This document shows, one piece after another, positions 17,701 through 25,286 of a stretch of 64,000 nucleotides of DNA (its first letter is position 1; every line of letters starts with the position of its first letter). Source of the stretch: Arthrobacter_N sp051262515. Lineage in GTDB: Bacteria > Actinomycetota > Actinomycetes > Actinomycetales > Micrococcaceae. Location: the NCBI RefSeq assembly GCF_051262515.1, contig NZ_JBIMER010000010.1:1-64000 (forward strand). The letters are read 5' to 3'. The translations under genes and the position numbers were made by a program. Under the pieces are notes generated by a model that saw only the letters and a program-made list of their open reading frames with translations, did not search any database and had not been told where the DNA came from.

Positions 17701-19017
17701 TCAGTGCGTGGCTTTGTGATGGCGGACCACCGCCCACTGGGTGGCGATGATGATGATCGCGACGGTTGCCGTGATGACGAGGGTGAACGCTTCGGACTGC
17801 GCCTTGAGGAGCAGGAAGGGGACGAGGACCGCGATGTCGAGGATGATGGCGACGACGGGGACCCAGATCTTGGCGTCGACGTCCTCCCGGAGGTGCCTGA
17901 TGATGCCCCAGTGGATGGCGATGTCCATGACGAGGTAGAGGATCGCCCCGAGCGAGGCGATCTGGGACAGGTCGAAGAAGGCGGCCATGATGATGGCCAG
18001 CCCGGCGGTGATGAACAGTGACTGGTGTGCCTTGTGTCCGGGCAATCCTGGTGCCTGGCCCATGTCGTGGAGCATGTCGTAGAGCTTGGAGACGGAGAAG
18101 AGGCTGGCGATGAGCCCGGAGAGGGTAGCTACGACGGCGATGATGACGGTCAGCACCACGCCCACGGATCCGAAAGCGGGTTCGGCCGCTTCGGCGAGGG
18201 CGTAGTCCCTGGCTTCCACGATCTGCGGGACCGTGAGGCTTCCTGTGACCGCGACCGTGATGAGGAGGTAGAGCACCGTGCACAGGCTGATGGAGATGAT
18301 GATGGAACGGCCGATGTTGCGCTCGGGATCGCGCAGGTCCGCGCCCTGGTTCGTGATCGTGGTGAACCCCTTGTAGGCGAGGATGCACAGCGTCACGCCC
18401 GCCAGGAAGCCCAGCAGGCCCGAGTCGGGTGGGGTTCGTTCGGCCGTGGTGAACAGCCTGCCCAGTGAGGAGACACCGGCAGCGAAGATCCCTCCGATGG
18501 CCAGGATCGCGATGCCGATGATCTTCAGGCCCGCGGTGACGGTTGCGGAGCGTTCCACCAACCGGTTACCGACCAGATTCACCAGTGCGGCAGCAGCGAT
18601 GGCGAGTACCGCCAGGATCGGCACCCAGAGTGCCGAGGACTGCATCCCGAAAGGCCGGAGGACGTAGGTGCCGAAGGTACGGCCGAGGAGGCTTTCGGCC
18701 ATGATCATCGATACGTACATGAACAGTGAGAGTGAGCCGGCGGCTATGCCGGGGCCATACGCCGCCTTGAGGAGCATCGCGATCCCGCCCGAGGACGGGT
18801 TCGTCGCGGAGTAGCGGACGTAGGAATACGAGCTGAAACCGACGACGACGGCGCCGGCGAGGAACGCCCAGGGAACCCAGCCTCCGGCGAGCTCGGCGAC
18901 CTGCCCCACCAGGGCGAAGATCCCGGCTCCGATCATGACACCGGTACCGAGTGCCACGGAACCGACCAATGACAGTTTCTGCTCGTCCTTCGACGACGTG
19001 TCCTTCATGTCCTTCAT
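17701..19017 (-). CDS. APC-family amino acid/polyamine permease
   Basis: A 438-residue inner-membrane transporter with about twelve membrane segments. The N-terminal motif GTGVMIGAGIFALVG is the signature of the amino acid-polyamine-organocation superfamily. GGIAMLLKAAYGPGIAAGS also fits. The substrate is unknown. The N-terminus is ambiguous: ATG codons at 19023 and 19017 and a GTG at 19038 are in frame, and a tandem ATGAAGGAC repeat lies here; GAAGGA spacing favours 19017. Upstream, between this gene and the Cys-rich protein gene, are two inverted repeats at 19098-19133. Confidence 0.85.
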   Translation of the reverse strand: MKDMKDTSSKDEQKLSLVGSVALGTGVMIGAGIFALVGQVAELAGGWVPWAFLAGAVVVGFSSYSYVRYSATNPSSGGIAMLLKAAYGPGIAAGSLSLFMYVSMIMAESLLGRTFGTYVLRPFGMQSSALWVPILAVLAIAAAALVNLVGNRLVERSATVTAGLKIIGIAILAIGGIFAAGVSSLGRLFTTAERTPPDSGLLGFLAGVTLCILAYKGFTTITNQGADLRDPERNIGRSIIISISLCTVLYLLITVAVTGSLTVPQIVEARDYALAEAAEPAFGSVGVVLTVIIAVVATLSGLIASLFSVSKLYDMLHDMGQAPGLPGHKAHQSLFITAGLAIIMAAFFDLSQIASLGAILYLVMDIAIHWGIIRHLREDVDAKIWVPVVAIILDIAVLVPFLLLKAQSEAFTLVITATVAIIIIATQWAVVRHHKATH

Positions 19018-19097
19018 GTCCATCCTTCTGTCTGTCACCGCACTCGTTGCAGACTGCGAGGCGCTTACGTGCCCACCATCACTTAGCGAGCGACAGT

Positions 19098-19133
19098 CGG
19101 GTACGGGGGGGGCTACCCGGTACCCAGTACCGG
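19098..19133. promoter_or_regulatory. paired inverted repeats ahead of the permease
   Basis: Two perfect inverted repeats are nested in the 127-base gap upstream of the permease: CGGGTA-N10-TACCCG at 19098-19119 and CCGGTA-N5-TACCGG at 19117-19133, overlapping by three bases. The first spacer contains a run of eight G. GTA/TAC half-sites flanking G-runs recall actinobacterial copper-responsive operators, and the upstream neighbour is a copper-storage-like protein, but no copper regulator gene is in the window. Confidence 0.45.
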
Positions 19134-19144
19134 ATTTGCGGGTG

Positions 19145-19555
19145 CTAGCTGAGGGAGGTCAGCAGTTCCTCGCAGGCCTTTTCGCACCGGCGGCACGCTT
19201 CGGCGCAGATCTGGCAGTGCTCGTGCATGCCGGCGTGCTGCTCACACTCGTCAGCGCACGCCTTACACGCAGCGAGGCATGCCTCCACGATGCTGCGGGT
19301 GATGTCCGCGTTGTATCCGGTGCGGCGGGACAGGACGTTGCCCGTGGTTGCGCAGATGTCAGCGCAGTCCAGGTTGGTGCGGATGCACTTCGTCAGCTCA
19401 GCGACCATGTCCTCGCTGAGGCAGGCATCAGCACAGGCCGTACAGGTATGGGCGCATTCGAAACACGCCGCGATGCACTCCGCGAGTTTGGCCTGGTCGA
19501 TCCCTCCCAGATCCTTCGGGTAGGTCTCGAGCATGGACGTCACATTGTGTGTCAT
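19145..19555 (-). CDS. Cys-rich four-helix-bundle copper-binding protein (Csp/DUF326-like)
   Basis: A 136-residue cytosolic protein with 18 cysteines spaced every three to four residues along predicted helices (ECIAACFECAHTCTACADAC near residues 27-46, and CQICAEACRRCEKAC near the C-terminus). This is the pattern of the Csp copper-storage proteins, in which Cys side chains line the core of a four-helix bundle and hold many Cu(I) ions. No signal peptide is seen, which fits the cytosolic Csp3 type. AGGAG precedes the ATG at 19555. It is followed by the permease and channel on the same strand. Confidence 0.88.
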   Translation of the reverse strand: MTHNVTSMLETYPKDLGGIDQAKLAECIAACFECAHTCTACADACLSEDMVAELTKCIRTNLDCADICATTGNVLSRRTGYNADITRSIVEACLAACKACADECEQHAGMHEHCQICAEACRRCEKACEELLTSLS

Positions 19556-19765
19556 GTCGTTCTCCTGGTTCAGGGTGGCAGGAGTCAGCCACCGGGACTG
19601 GTTAGTGCATGCCGCACCACCCTAAGCAGAAGCTAAGCCTGCTGACCAGCCTGACCATCGGTACCCACTGTCCGTGGAAGAGGATTTTGAGCTGCTGCCG
19701 CAGAATTCCCAGGGGCCTGGCGTGAGCCCACAACAGGTTTCACGTTCCTCTCTCGCTGAACGCGA

Positions 19766-19802
19766 AAGTGGCAGGCACCCCCGTCCAGGGCGCCTGCCAC
19801 TT
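19766..19802 (-). terminator. hairpin terminator and adjacent palindrome downstream of the NlpC/P60 remnant
   Basis: Perfect 11-base arms AAGTGGCAGGC (19766-19776) and its complement (19792-19802) with a 15-base loop, located about 50 bases after the stop of the minus-strand remnant at 19852. Between them, at 19815-19831, is a second perfect palindrome, CGGACGTC-G-GACGTCCG. The rest of 19556-19851 holds the upstream region of the copper-protein gene and no further gene. Confidence 0.6.
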
Positions 19803-19851
19803 CTGTCCACCCTACGGACGTCGGACGTCCGCAGGCCGGTGTTCGCCGGTG

Positions 19852-20244
19852 TTAGCCGTTGACGCGTACGAAGGACGAGCCGGGGAGGTCCGACAGCGAG
19901 TGTTTGATGGTGAGGTTCGCACCGTTCATGCCGCTGCTGATGACTTCGCCGTTGCCGACGTAGATCGCGATGTGGCCGTAAGCCGAGGCGACCAGGGCCG
20001 CGCCCACGCCGCTGGCAGGAACCGATGATGCTGCAGGGGCGATCGGGGTGATAGCGGCCGAGGCCAGGACATAGCTGGGCTGCGCTGCTGCAGGAGCTGG
20101 TGCTGCTGCGGGAGCTGGAGTTGCTGCAGGGGCAGGAGCCGTGTAGAACACCTGGTTTGCCGGTGTTGCGGGAACAGCGGCCGGGCTGACCGCAGCGGTG
20201 GCGGTGGTGGTGGCTGCCACCGCAATCGCGACCATCGTGCGCAT
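19852..20244 (-). pseudogene. NlpC/P60-type cell-wall hydrolase remnant with internal deletion
   Basis: About 130 codons. The first part is an Ala/Pro-rich export region (VAIAVAATTTATAAVSPAAV, then alternating AP repeats), and the last part (GHIAIYVGNGEV to SSFVRVNG) is the C-terminal half of an NlpC/P60 peptidoglycan peptidase including the catalytic His. The segment that should lie between, with the catalytic Cys (DC-x2-L/F-V), is absent: SGVGAALVASAY joins directly to GHIAIY. The 5' end runs into a transposition-ATPase fragment at 20237, so the original start is probably lost too. Confidence 0.72.
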
Positions 20245-20377
20245 CACCGGTGGAAACTTCCGCCTCGTCGACCGGCTCATCACCCAAATCCGACGCATCC
20301 AAGCCCTCAACAAGCTCGACACCCTCACCCCCGAGCTCGTCGACGCCGCTCGCGAAGCACTCCTCATCGGCCACTAA
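20237..20377 (+). pseudogene. C-terminal tail of a TniB/IstB-like transposition ATPase
   Basis: An open stretch of 46 codons ending at TAA 20375-20377 reads ITGGNFRLVDRLITQI, then ALNKLDTLTPELVDAAREAL and IGH. This matches the helical lid at the end of AAA+ ATPases of insertion elements (GNFRLL-x3-QIERI, then a VVEAAR-x2-LVIG ending). Everything upstream is gone, replaced by the NlpC/P60 remnant on the other strand. It marks the edge of a lost mobile element. Confidence 0.7.
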
Positions 20378-20440
20378 TCGCTGCCAAAACAACGCCACTT
20401 ATCGCTGCGATTCACACGCGGACGCGAAAGGGTCTCGACG

Positions 20441-20472
20441 AACTGTCTTGCAACCCGCGGGTTGCAAGACAG
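20441..20472. repeat. 32-bp perfect uninterrupted palindrome
   Basis: A perfect palindrome with 16-base arms and no spacer: the left arm is ACTGTCTTGCAACCCG at 20441-20456 and the right arm is its complement through 20472. It lies between the transposition-ATPase tail and the stop of the hypothetical gene at 20477, so it may be a bidirectional terminator, a recombination junction made by head-to-head joining, or a protein-binding site. Confidence 0.8.
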
Positions 20473-20476
20473 TGAT

Positions 20477-20905
20477 TCACGCGGAATCTGAGGCGTGCGA
20501 CGCTTGGCGGAAGAAGGTCTTGGGCTGAACTGTCTGGCCTGGCTGGCCGTGCGCTGATGTTGGCGGGGGTTTCGGGCAGGCCATCTTCACGAGGGCTTTG
20601 TTGTAGTCGTCAGCGAAATCGATCCGGGTCAGGTGCTTGTACTTAAACTGGGTCATATAGTCGTCCCATGTCCTGTCGGGATAGATCGTCAGAATCCAGA
20701 CGGACTTCTTGCCCCAGTCCGCCGGCGACCCAATCCGGCACATATCTGGACACCTGGCTTCTTCGAAGAGCGTCACGACGCTGGCGAAGCTCACAGCGGA
20801 GATGAAACTGGATGGGCTGGAAAGGTCGATGAGTTCCGCGGGTTTGACCGGCGGCCAAGCCTGGTGCTCGCGTAGGAAGGGCAGGAATCTGGTGTCGGCT
20901 TCCAC
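20477..20905 (-). CDS. hypothetical protein, possibly 5'-truncated
   Basis: A 142-residue protein that I do not recognise. Codon third positions are GC-rich but less so than in the flanking housekeeping genes. It has Trp/Tyr-rich segments (SVWILTIYPDRTWDDYM near residue 75, then FKYKHLTRIDFADDYN) and a Pro-rich C-terminal tail. The only start is a weak GTG at 20905 with no clear ribosome binding site, right beside an isomerase remnant on the other strand, so it may itself have lost its N-terminus. Confidence 0.5.
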   Translation of the reverse strand: MEADTRFLPFLREHQAWPPVKPAELIDLSSPSSFISAVSFASVVTLFEEARCPDMCRIGSPADWGKKSVWILTIYPDRTWDDYMTQFKYKHLTRIDFADDYNKALVKMACPKPPPTSAHGQPGQTVQPKTFFRQASHASDSA

Positions 20906-20917
20906 GCGGCGGGCCTG

Positions 20918-21127
20918 ATGCCCTCGATCGGGGAGATCCAGGTCGCCGATGTCCCCGGCCGGTTTGAACCCGGCACCGGAGAGGTCAACTTACGGGCCGT
21001 GGGGACAGTTTTGCGGGGAGCCGGCTATAACGGCGTCGTCGGTCTCAGGGCCGGAGCCTCGGGCGGACCGGACCTGGAATCGGGGGATGCTGTCTTCGCC
21101 ACCTTCCGCACCGCCTTCGACGTATGA
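20918..21127 (+). pseudogene. C-terminal fragment of a hydroxypyruvate isomerase-like protein
   Basis: About 69 codons reading IGEIQVADVPGRFEPGTGEV, then VLRGAGYNGVVGLRAGASG and a terminal TFRTAFDV. This is the last quarter of the hydroxypyruvate isomerase (Hyi) TIM barrel, whose hallmark is I-x-QVADVPGRHEPGTGE. The conserved Glu after VVGLE is Arg here and the preceding three quarters are missing, so it is a relic. It starts where the opposite-strand hypothetical gene begins. Confidence 0.75.
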
Positions 21128-21204
21128 CACGCGCCGACCTGCGATGTTTACCTTGGAAGGGCCGACGGACTACGCACATCCGCACAGAAGACGGAAGGAA
21201 TCTT

Positions 21205-21471
21205 GTGGGAAACGACCTGGAACTACGCCTGGGCGGGGAGGAACTCGTCCTCCACGACAGGTACGAGATCGTCTCGATACTGAACGACGTTCTGATCGCC
21301 GTTTGGTTCATCATCGGCAGCCTGCTCTTCTTTGGCGAAAGCACCCAGACAGCCGGAACCTGGATGTTCCTTGCGGGTTCCATGGAGCTGCTCATCCGCC
21401 CGGTCATCCGGTTGACGAGGAACATCCACATCAAGTCGGTCTCGAGGAACACCGACACCGGCGACTACTGA
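21205..21471 (+). CDS. YrhK-domain small membrane protein
   Basis: An 88-residue membrane protein of the YrhK type: an acidic head (NDLELRLGGEELVLHDRYE), two membrane segments at about residues 25-43 and 50-68 separated by a short GESTQTAGTW turn, and a basic tail (RPVIRLTRNIHI). Function is unknown. GTG at 21205 has AAGGA five bases upstream; an ATG at 21124 overlapping the isomerase relic is in frame but gives an atypical extension. Confidence 0.75.
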   Translation: MGNDLELRLGGEELVLHDRYEIVSILNDVLIAVWFIIGSLLFFGESTQTAGTWMFLAGSMELLIRPVIRLTRNIHIKSVSRNTDTGDY

Positions 21472-21669
21472 GCGGGTGTCGCCCAGACCAGACGGCTTCC
21501 ATCGGGACGCGAGGGGGTTCGGGCATACTGATGAAGGCTGCCCTGAAATTCCGCGTCAGCCTCTTCGGCCACCTGGAGGACACCTACGCGCTCACCCACC
21601 GCACCCGCGAGAACGGTTGATCCAGTGGTTCGCGGACGACGGGTCTTCAGGGAGGGCGCCTGGCGCCTG

Positions 21670-22413
21670 ATGGAGCCGATGCACAAGGGCCTGCTCCTCG
21701 GCGTGCTGGCCGGGGCGGTCCTCGCCTTGCTGACGCACCAGCTACCGTGGCTCGCGGCCGGGGTCTTCCTCGGCGTGTGGATCGGGCATACCGCCGGCCG
21801 CCGACGGCAGAGGAAACGCAAGACCCGTCATCAGGCACGGAACGGAGCCCCCGCGCGCCGTGCGGTCCCCCGCCCGGAAGAAACTCCCGAACACCGGGAC
21901 GAACGGCTGCGCTGGGCCGCGACGTTCCGGGGCACGCGATTGCTCGAAGGCCGGACCGACCGTGGCGGCGCGCTCGAGGAGATCCGGAATACCGTTCTTG
22001 GCTTCCCTTTCGAGCGCTACGAAGCCGAGCTCGACGAGGCACTGGCGCGCATCGATCAGTACCGGGTGGGGGTCCGGGCCCGGAGGGCGAAGCTCGTCGG
22101 GGAGGCACGGGAAATGGATGCGCTCAACGCCGTGTTCACCCTCTGGTATTTCAACGGCCGGTTCTCCGGGCACGTCGGGGAGTGCGCACTGGGGCCGATC
22201 GACCCCGTTAAGGCTTTGGGCGACCTGCATCCGCCGGAGGTATTGGAGGAGGTCGCGGTCCGTTCCGAGGCCCTGATCGACGAAGGCGTCAGCATGGGCA
22301 TTGGCTCTTGGGACCACGAACCCAACATGGCCCACCTGCGCCAATCCCACCCCGGGTTCAGCGACCGTGCGCTGGCTGACGCCCTCGACTGGGGCCACCT
22401 CATCTACCGCTGA
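21670..22413 (+). CDS. hypothetical membrane-anchored protein
   Basis: A 247-residue protein of unknown function. Residues about 5-38 form one or two hydrophobic segments (LLLGVLAGAVLALL, then WLAAGVFLGVWIGH), followed by a very basic stretch (RRRQRKRKTRHQAR) indicating a cytosolic C-terminus. The soluble part is rich in charged helices (EEIRNTVLGFPFERYEAELDEAL). The start is uncertain: ATG 21670 or 21679, or a GTG at 21625. GGAGGG at 21650-21655 is rather far away. Between 21471 and 21670 a 30-codon frame (KAALKFRVSLFGHLEDTYAL) exists but cannot be called a gene. Confidence 0.6.
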   Translation: MEPMHKGLLLGVLAGAVLALLTHQLPWLAAGVFLGVWIGHTAGRRRQRKRKTRHQARNGAPARRAVPRPEETPEHRDERLRWAATFRGTRLLEGRTDRGGALEEIRNTVLGFPFERYEAELDEALARIDQYRVGVRARRAKLVGEAREMDALNAVFTLWYFNGRFSGHVGECALGPIDPVKALGDLHPPEVLEEVAVRSEALIDEGVSMGIGSWDHEPNMAHLRQSHPGFSDRALADALDWGHLIYR

Positions 22414-22457
22414 GCGGTCCCGCTACCTGCGGGGCTCCGCGGCCTCGTTCCGCAGGC

Positions 22458-23183
22458 CTACCCGAGGAAGTGGCGCAGCGTGCCCGCGTTGCGGACGGCG
22501 TGGCCGTCGCCATCGTTGTTGAAGTAGACGTAGACGTCCTTGCCGGCGGCCCGCCATTCCCGGATCCGGTCCGCCCACCAGCGCAGGTCGTCGTCCGAGT
22601 ACGACCCCGCGTACAGGTGGTTGTGGTCGGGTCCGTGCATGCGCACGTAGACGAACGGCGCGGTCGCCTCCAACACGCAGGGCAGCCCGGCGCCACTCAT
22701 GATGCAGTAGGCGGCGCCGTGCCGGGCCAGCAGGGCGTACACGTCCGCGTGGTGCCAGCTGGCGTGCCGGAATTCCACCGCGACCCGGATCCACTCGGGC
22801 AGCCCGTCGAGGAAATGGTGCAGCCGGGCGTCGTCGCGCTCCATGCCCGGAGGTAACTGGACCAGCAGGACGGCGCGCTTTTCCGCAAGCTCGTGCCAGG
22901 CGGACGCGATCCGCCGGGTCCACGCCTCCGGGGCATAGAGCCGCTTCGCGTGCGTCAGCCCGCGGGGCGCCTTGACCGTGAACGCGAAACCGTCCGGCAG
23001 GCGCCGGCGCCACCCGGCGAAGGTCTGGTCGCGGGGCCACCGGTAGAAGCTGGCGTTCAGCTCGACGGTGTCGAACCGGCGCACATAGTGCGCCAGCCGA
23101 TCCCGGTCCGGGGTGCCGGCCGGGTACAGGACGTCGTTCCAGTGTGCGTAGCTCCAGCCGGACGTGCCGATGCGGACTTCCAT
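22458..23183 (-). CDS. DUF72 family protein (YecE-like)
   Basis: A 241-residue protein of the DUF72 TIM-barrel family, related in fold to AP endonucleases and of unknown function. The hallmark start VRIGTSGWSYAHWNDVLYP, then VELNASFYRWP and FAFTVKAPRGLTH, and the late VYVRMHGPDH and VYVYFNND segments, are all present, and length is normal. The ATG at 23183 is preferred over upstream in-frame codons because it begins directly at the conserved GTSGW region. It is divergent from the molybdate regulator. Confidence 0.9.
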   Translation of the reverse strand: MEVRIGTSGWSYAHWNDVLYPAGTPDRDRLAHYVRRFDTVELNASFYRWPRDQTFAGWRRRLPDGFAFTVKAPRGLTHAKRLYAPEAWTRRIASAWHELAEKRAVLLVQLPPGMERDDARLHHFLDGLPEWIRVAVEFRHASWHHADVYALLARHGAAYCIMSGAGLPCVLEATAPFVYVRMHGPDHNHLYAGSYSDDDLRWWADRIREWRAAGKDVYVYFNNDGDGHAVRNAGTLRHFLG

Positions 23184-23281
23184 GCCTTCCCTTATATCCT
23201 GAACCGCCTCGATCCCGGCGAAATCTCCCGATGTGCGGAGAAAAACCCCCAAACTATCCGCAAATAGGGAAGTATGGGTGC

Positions 23282-23692
23282 ATGCCCACGATCCGCATTG
23301 CCGAGGCCGCCCGCTTCCTGGGCGTCAGCGACGACACCGTCCGGCGCTGGACGGAGAACGGCACCCTGACCGCTGAGCGCGACGACGCCGGTCGGCTGGC
23401 CGTCGACGGCCTGGCGCTCGCCCGCCTGGCGAGGGACCAGTCCCACCTTCCCGACGACCCCACACGCGTCGGGTCATCGGCCCGCAACCGGTTCGTCGGC
23501 CTGGTCACGGACATCACCGCCGACCGCGTCATGGCGCAGGTCGAACTCCAGTGCGGTCCCTTCCGCGTCGTCTCGCTCATGAGCACCGAGGCCGTCCGGG
23601 ACCTCGGCCTCGAGCTCGGCTCCGTGGCCACCGCCGTGGTCAAGGCCACCACGGTCATCATCGAAACGCCCCAGGGAAAGAGCGTGCCGTGA
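23282..23692 (+). CDS. molybdate-responsive regulator with helix-turn-helix and TOBE domain
   Basis: A 136-residue protein with an N-terminal excisionase/MerR-like helix-turn-helix (residues 1-55, IAEAARFLGVSDDTVRRW) and a C-terminal Mop/TOBE domain (residues about 68-130, NRFVGLVTDITADRV) that binds molybdate. This is the small actinobacterial replacement for E. coli ModE. Its stop overlaps the GTG start of modA, so it is probably co-transcribed and regulates the modABC operon by sensing cytosolic molybdate. Confidence 0.88.
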   Translation: MPTIRIAEAARFLGVSDDTVRRWTENGTLTAERDDAGRLAVDGLALARLARDQSHLPDDPTRVGSSARNRFVGLVTDITADRVMAQVELQCGPFRVVSLMSTEAVRDLGLELGSVATAVVKATTVIIETPQGKSVP

Positions 23693-24462
23693 GCGCCCGC
23701 CGCCGCGCCGCCGTCGCGCTCGCCGTCGCGGCCATCGCCACCGGAGTCTCGGGCTGCGCCGCCGCCGAGCCCGGGGACACCGTCACCGTCTTCGCCGCCG
23801 CCTCGCTCCGGGACACCTTCACGCAACTCGCGGACGACTTCGAAGCCCGGAACCCCGGCATCGACGTCCGCCTCAATTTCGCGGGGTCCGCGGACCTGGC
23901 CACGCAGATCGCCCAGGGCGCCCCGGCGGACGTCTTCGCGTCCGCCGACGAGCGCACCATGGCCCAGATCGCCGACGCCCAACTCACCGACGGCGCACCC
24001 CGCGCCTTCGCGACCAACACGCTGGAGATCGCGGTGCCGTCCGCCAACCCGGCCGCGATCGGCGGCCTCGCGGACCTGGCCCGGCCCGGCGTTAAACTCG
24101 TCGTGTGCGCACCCCAGGTGCCCTGCGGCGCCGCGGCCGCGGAACTCGCGGACGCGGCCGGCGTCGTGCTGGCGCCGGTCAGCGAGGAATCCTCCGTCAC
24201 GGACGTGCTCGGCAAGGTGCTCTCCGGGGAGGCCGACGCCGGACTCGTCTATTCCACGGACATCCGGGCCACGGACGCCGAGGCGGCGGGGGGCCGGGTC
24301 CGCGGCATCCCCGTCCCCGGCGCCGGCGCGGCCGCCACCACGTACCCCATCGCGGCGCTGGCGACCGGCGCCAACCCGGACGCGGCGCGCGCCTTCGTCG
24401 CACTCGTCACCGGCGCCGACGGGCAAAAGACCCTGCACGACGCCGGATTCGGCACCCCGTGA
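23689..24462 (+). CDS. modA: molybdate ABC transporter substrate-binding lipoprotein
   Basis: Captures molybdate or tungstate outside the membrane and delivers it to ModBC. The 257-residue protein has a lipoprotein signal ending in GVSGC (residues about 16-20), then the ModA core starting TVTVFAAASLRDTF and GSADLATQIAQGAPADVF. GTG at 23689 overlaps the regulator stop (GTGA), and its own stop overlaps modB the same way, showing tight coupling. Confidence 0.94.
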   Translation: MSARRRAAVALAVAAIATGVSGCAAAEPGDTVTVFAAASLRDTFTQLADDFEARNPGIDVRLNFAGSADLATQIAQGAPADVFASADERTMAQIADAQLTDGAPRAFATNTLEIAVPSANPAAIGGLADLARPGVKLVVCAPQVPCGAAAAELADAAGVVLAPVSEESSVTDVLGKVLSGEADAGLVYSTDIRATDAEAAGGRVRGIPVPGAGAAATTYPIAALATGANPDAARAFVALVTGADGQKTLHDAGFGTP

Positions 24463-25286
24463 GGGCCGCCGCGAAGCCGCGCGCCGGAGCCGGCTACACC
24501 GGCGTCCCGGGCTGGGTCTACGCCCTCGCCGTCGCCGGGGCACTGCTGGTGGTGCTGCCGCTCGCGGGCATCCTGGCCCAGGTCGACTGGCCGCGCTTCG
24601 TCCCGCTGGTCACGTCCGAATCGTCGCTGACCGCGCTCGGCCTGAGCCTGCGCACGGCCACCGCCAGCACTGCCCTGTGCGTCGTCTTCGGCGTGCCGCT
24701 GGCCATGGTCCTGGCGCGGAGCCCGTTCCCCGGCCAGCGTCTGCTCCGCGCGTTCGTCCTGCTGCCGCTGGTCCTGCCGCCTGTCGTCGGGGGCATCGCC
24801 CTGCTCTACACCTTCGGGCGGCAGGGCCTCCTGGGCCGGTACCTCGAACTCGCCGGCATCCAGATCGCGTTCTCCACCGCCGCCGTCGTGCTCGCCCAGA
24901 CGTTCGTCGCGCTGCCGTTCCTCGTGGTGAGCCTCGAGGGCGCGCTGCGCACCGCCGGCACCCGATACGAATCCGTCGCGGCCACGCTCGGCGCCCGCCC
25001 CACCACCGTGCTGCGCCGCGTCACGCTGCCGCTGGTCCTGCCCGGCCTCGCGTCCGGCGCCGTGCTGTCCTTCGCGCGCTGCCTCGGCGAATTCGGCGCC
25101 ACGCTCACGTTCGCCGGGAGCCTGGAGGGCGTCACCCGGACGCTGCCGCTGGAGATCTACCTGCAGCGCGAATCCGACGCCGATGCCGCCGTCGCGCTGT
25201 CCCTGCTGCTGGTCGCCGTGGCCGTCGCCGTCGTCGGGCTCTCCTACCGGCGCCGCGCCGCCGCGCCCCGGGGGGCGGCGGCATGA
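24459..25286 (+). CDS. modB: molybdate ABC transporter permease
   Basis: Inner-membrane channel of the molybdate transporter, 275 residues with about six membrane segments. The EAA loop that docks on ModC is visible near residue 180 (YESVAATLGARPTTVLRRV). GLASGAVLSFARCLGEFGAT near residue 200 is typical of ModB. The GTG start at 24459 overlaps the modA stop; the stop overlaps the modC start. Confidence 0.94.
   Translation: MRAAAKPRAGAGYTGVPGWVYALAVAGALLVVLPLAGILAQVDWPRFVPLVTSESSLTALGLSLRTATASTALCVVFGVPLAMVLARSPFPGQRLLRAFVLLPLVLPPVVGGIALLYTFGRQGLLGRYLELAGIQIAFSTAAVVLAQTFVALPFLVVSLEGALRTAGTRYESVAATLGARPTTVLRRVTLPLVLPGLASGAVLSFARCLGEFGATLTFAGSLEGVTRTLPLEIYLQRESDADAAVALSLLLVAVAVAVVGLSYRRRAAAPRGAAA

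Noticed and set aside
17536..18021. Asp/Glu-rich open frame opposite the permease and channel ends
   Set aside because: Antisense translation of hydrophobic codons gives acidic low-complexity sequence; no independent support.
21529..21620. 30-codon frame KAALKFRVSLFGHLEDTYAL
   Set aside because: No ribosome binding site, no recognised relative and too short to judge.
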